Origin: Acidobacteriota bacterium
GTDB lineage: Bacteria > Acidobacteriota > Blastocatellia > UBA7656
NCBI GenBank assembly: GCA_040754075.1
Contig: JBFMDH010000009.1
Span: 124,001-188,000 of the forward strand
Direction of reading: 5' to 3'
Length of the DNA: 64,000 nucleotides
The notes beneath the pieces were generated by a model, which was not told the origin of the DNA, made no database searches, and was given only the letters and a program-made list of their open reading frames with translations. Made by a program: the position numbers and the translations under genes. Positions 63,419 through 64,000 of the stretch are shown here, piece after piece (positions within the stretch are counted from its first letter, which is position 1; the number at the start of each line of letters is the position of its first letter).

Positions 63419-64000
63419 ATGCGATCAGGCTTTGCCCTAGTTGTCTTCATCATTTTTTGTTTAACTTCATTCACCCTAATCACCTTTGCACAGGACAATC
63501 AATTGAAATCACGCGCTGAACTCACGAACTTTGAAGAGACCAGTCGTTACGATGATGTCATGCGCTTTATCACCGAGCTGCAAAACCGCAGCGACCTCGC
63601 GCGCCTTGAAACTTTTGGCACTTCACAGGAAGGGCGCGCTCTGCCCTTAATGATTCTCGCTGACCCGCCGGTTGCCACGCCGCGTGAAGCGCGCGCGTCA
63701 GGTAAACCCGTCGTCTTCATTTTCGCCAACATTCACGCCGGCGAAGTCGAAGGCAAAGAAGCCGTACAACACCTCGCGCGCCGCATGCTCACGGGCGATT
63801 TACGCAGCTTGCTCAGCAAAACGATTATCTTGCTTGCGCCGATTTATAATGCCGATGGCAATGAAAAAATCAGTATGGATAATCGCACCGAGCAGTATGG
63901 TCCGGTGGCTGGCGTCGGGCGTCGCGAAAATGCCAAAGGCTTAGACCTCAACCGCGATTACATGAAATTGGATTCCCTCGAAGCACAATCACTCGTGCGC
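63419..64000 (+). CDS. M14-family zinc carboxypeptidase, N-terminal part (3' end outside window)
   Basis: The ATG at 63419, preceded by AGAAGGAG, opens a frame that runs off the right edge after 194 residues. A signal peptide covers about 1-24 (ending TFAQ). The carboxypeptidase domain shows [13 protein letters not shown] with zinc ligands His106 and Glu109, NADGNEK, and [10 protein letters not shown] with the substrate-binding Arg. The third zinc ligand and catalytic Glu lie beyond the window. It follows the S9 peptidase gene on the same strand. Confidence 0.92.
   Translation, partial: MRSGFALVVFIIFCLTSFTLITFAQDNQLKSRAELTNFEETSRYDDVMRFITELQNRSDLARLETFGTSQEGRALPLMILADPPVATPREARASGKPVVFIFANIHAGEVEGKEAVQHLARRMLTGDLRSLLSKTIILLAPIYNADGNEKISMDNRTEQYGPVAGVGRRENAKGLDLNRDYMKLDSLEAQSLVR

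Noticed and set aside
1-64000. CRISPR arrays
   Set aside because: No set of regularly spaced identical repeats was seen, and no cas genes are present.
1-64000. tRNA or rRNA genes
   Set aside because: No T-loop plus acceptor pairing or conserved rRNA segment was noticed by eye; a tRNAscan run would be needed to be certain.

Overview
The window is one continuous, gene-dense stretch of a bacterial chromosome. Its gene content points to an Acidobacteriota member, probably class Blastocatellia. The indicators are giant Oar-like TonB receptors with an N-terminal carboxypeptidase-regulatory domain (one cut by the left edge, one complete), winged-helix regulators fused to ATPase/TPR domains, an hpnCDE squalene cassette, CarD, and many secreted peptidases. 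This placement is inferred from protein families; there is no rRNA or other phylogenetic marker gene here.

Layout. 1-8.5 kb: end of a TonB receptor, ispG (MEP isoprenoid pathway), a YbjQ-family protein, a degraded antitoxin-like gene next to a MITE-like element, then M24 peptidase, subtilisin and RseP site-2 protease on the minus strand. 8.7-16.4 kb: secreted alpha/beta hydrolase, M1 aminopeptidase with HEAT-like tail, two tandem zinc-ribbon membrane paralogues and a type IV pilin-like gene. 16.4-19.2 kb: hom, hpt and a nuclease-like gene, with a 570-bp gap between the last two. That gap holds a strong candidate for a large structured RNA of about 430 nt with its own promoter. 19.2-21.4 kb: a decayed zone of truncated genes, an IS fragment and a cluster of tiny hairpins. 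21.4-25.5 kb: LytS/LytR-type two-component system and an unusual hydrolase-DUF2911 fusion that lacks the nucleophile serine. 26-31 kb: CbbQ/NorQ-like ATPase, mnmA, a DsbD-thioredoxin-TlpA fusion and a secreted methyltransferase. 31.7-38.2 kb: a two-component system whose kinase carries a cysteine-rich heavy-metal-binding motif, and a secreted phosphatase carrying the same motif. 38.3-44.3 kb: PQQ-like propeller, DJ-1/PfpI protein, hpnE-hpnD-hpnC and CarD. 44.8-55.2 kb: HtrA protease and a run of minus-strand secreted or surface proteins including a 1068-residue TonB receptor. 55.6-64 kb: a 1012-residue winged-helix/AAA/TPR regulator, a saccharopine-dehydrogenase-like protein, a SnoaL-like protein, an S9 peptidase and the start of an M14 carboxypeptidase.

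How it fits together. IspG makes isoprenoid precursors and HpnCDE turns farnesyl diphosphate into squalene, so sterol/hopanoid-type lipid synthesis is supported. The large set of exported proteases (S8, M1, HtrA, S9, M14) and the TonB receptor suit an organism that degrades proteins outside the cytoplasm.

The intergenic DNA is rich in palindromes. There are two copies of a dispersed repeat, a MITE-like insertion with 18-bp terminal inverted repeats, several long perfect inverted repeats, and a recurring GCGGTC-n3-GACCGC core. The most notable unexplained object is the structured RNA candidate at 18081-18507. No tRNA, rRNA, CRISPR array or intact transposase was recognised.
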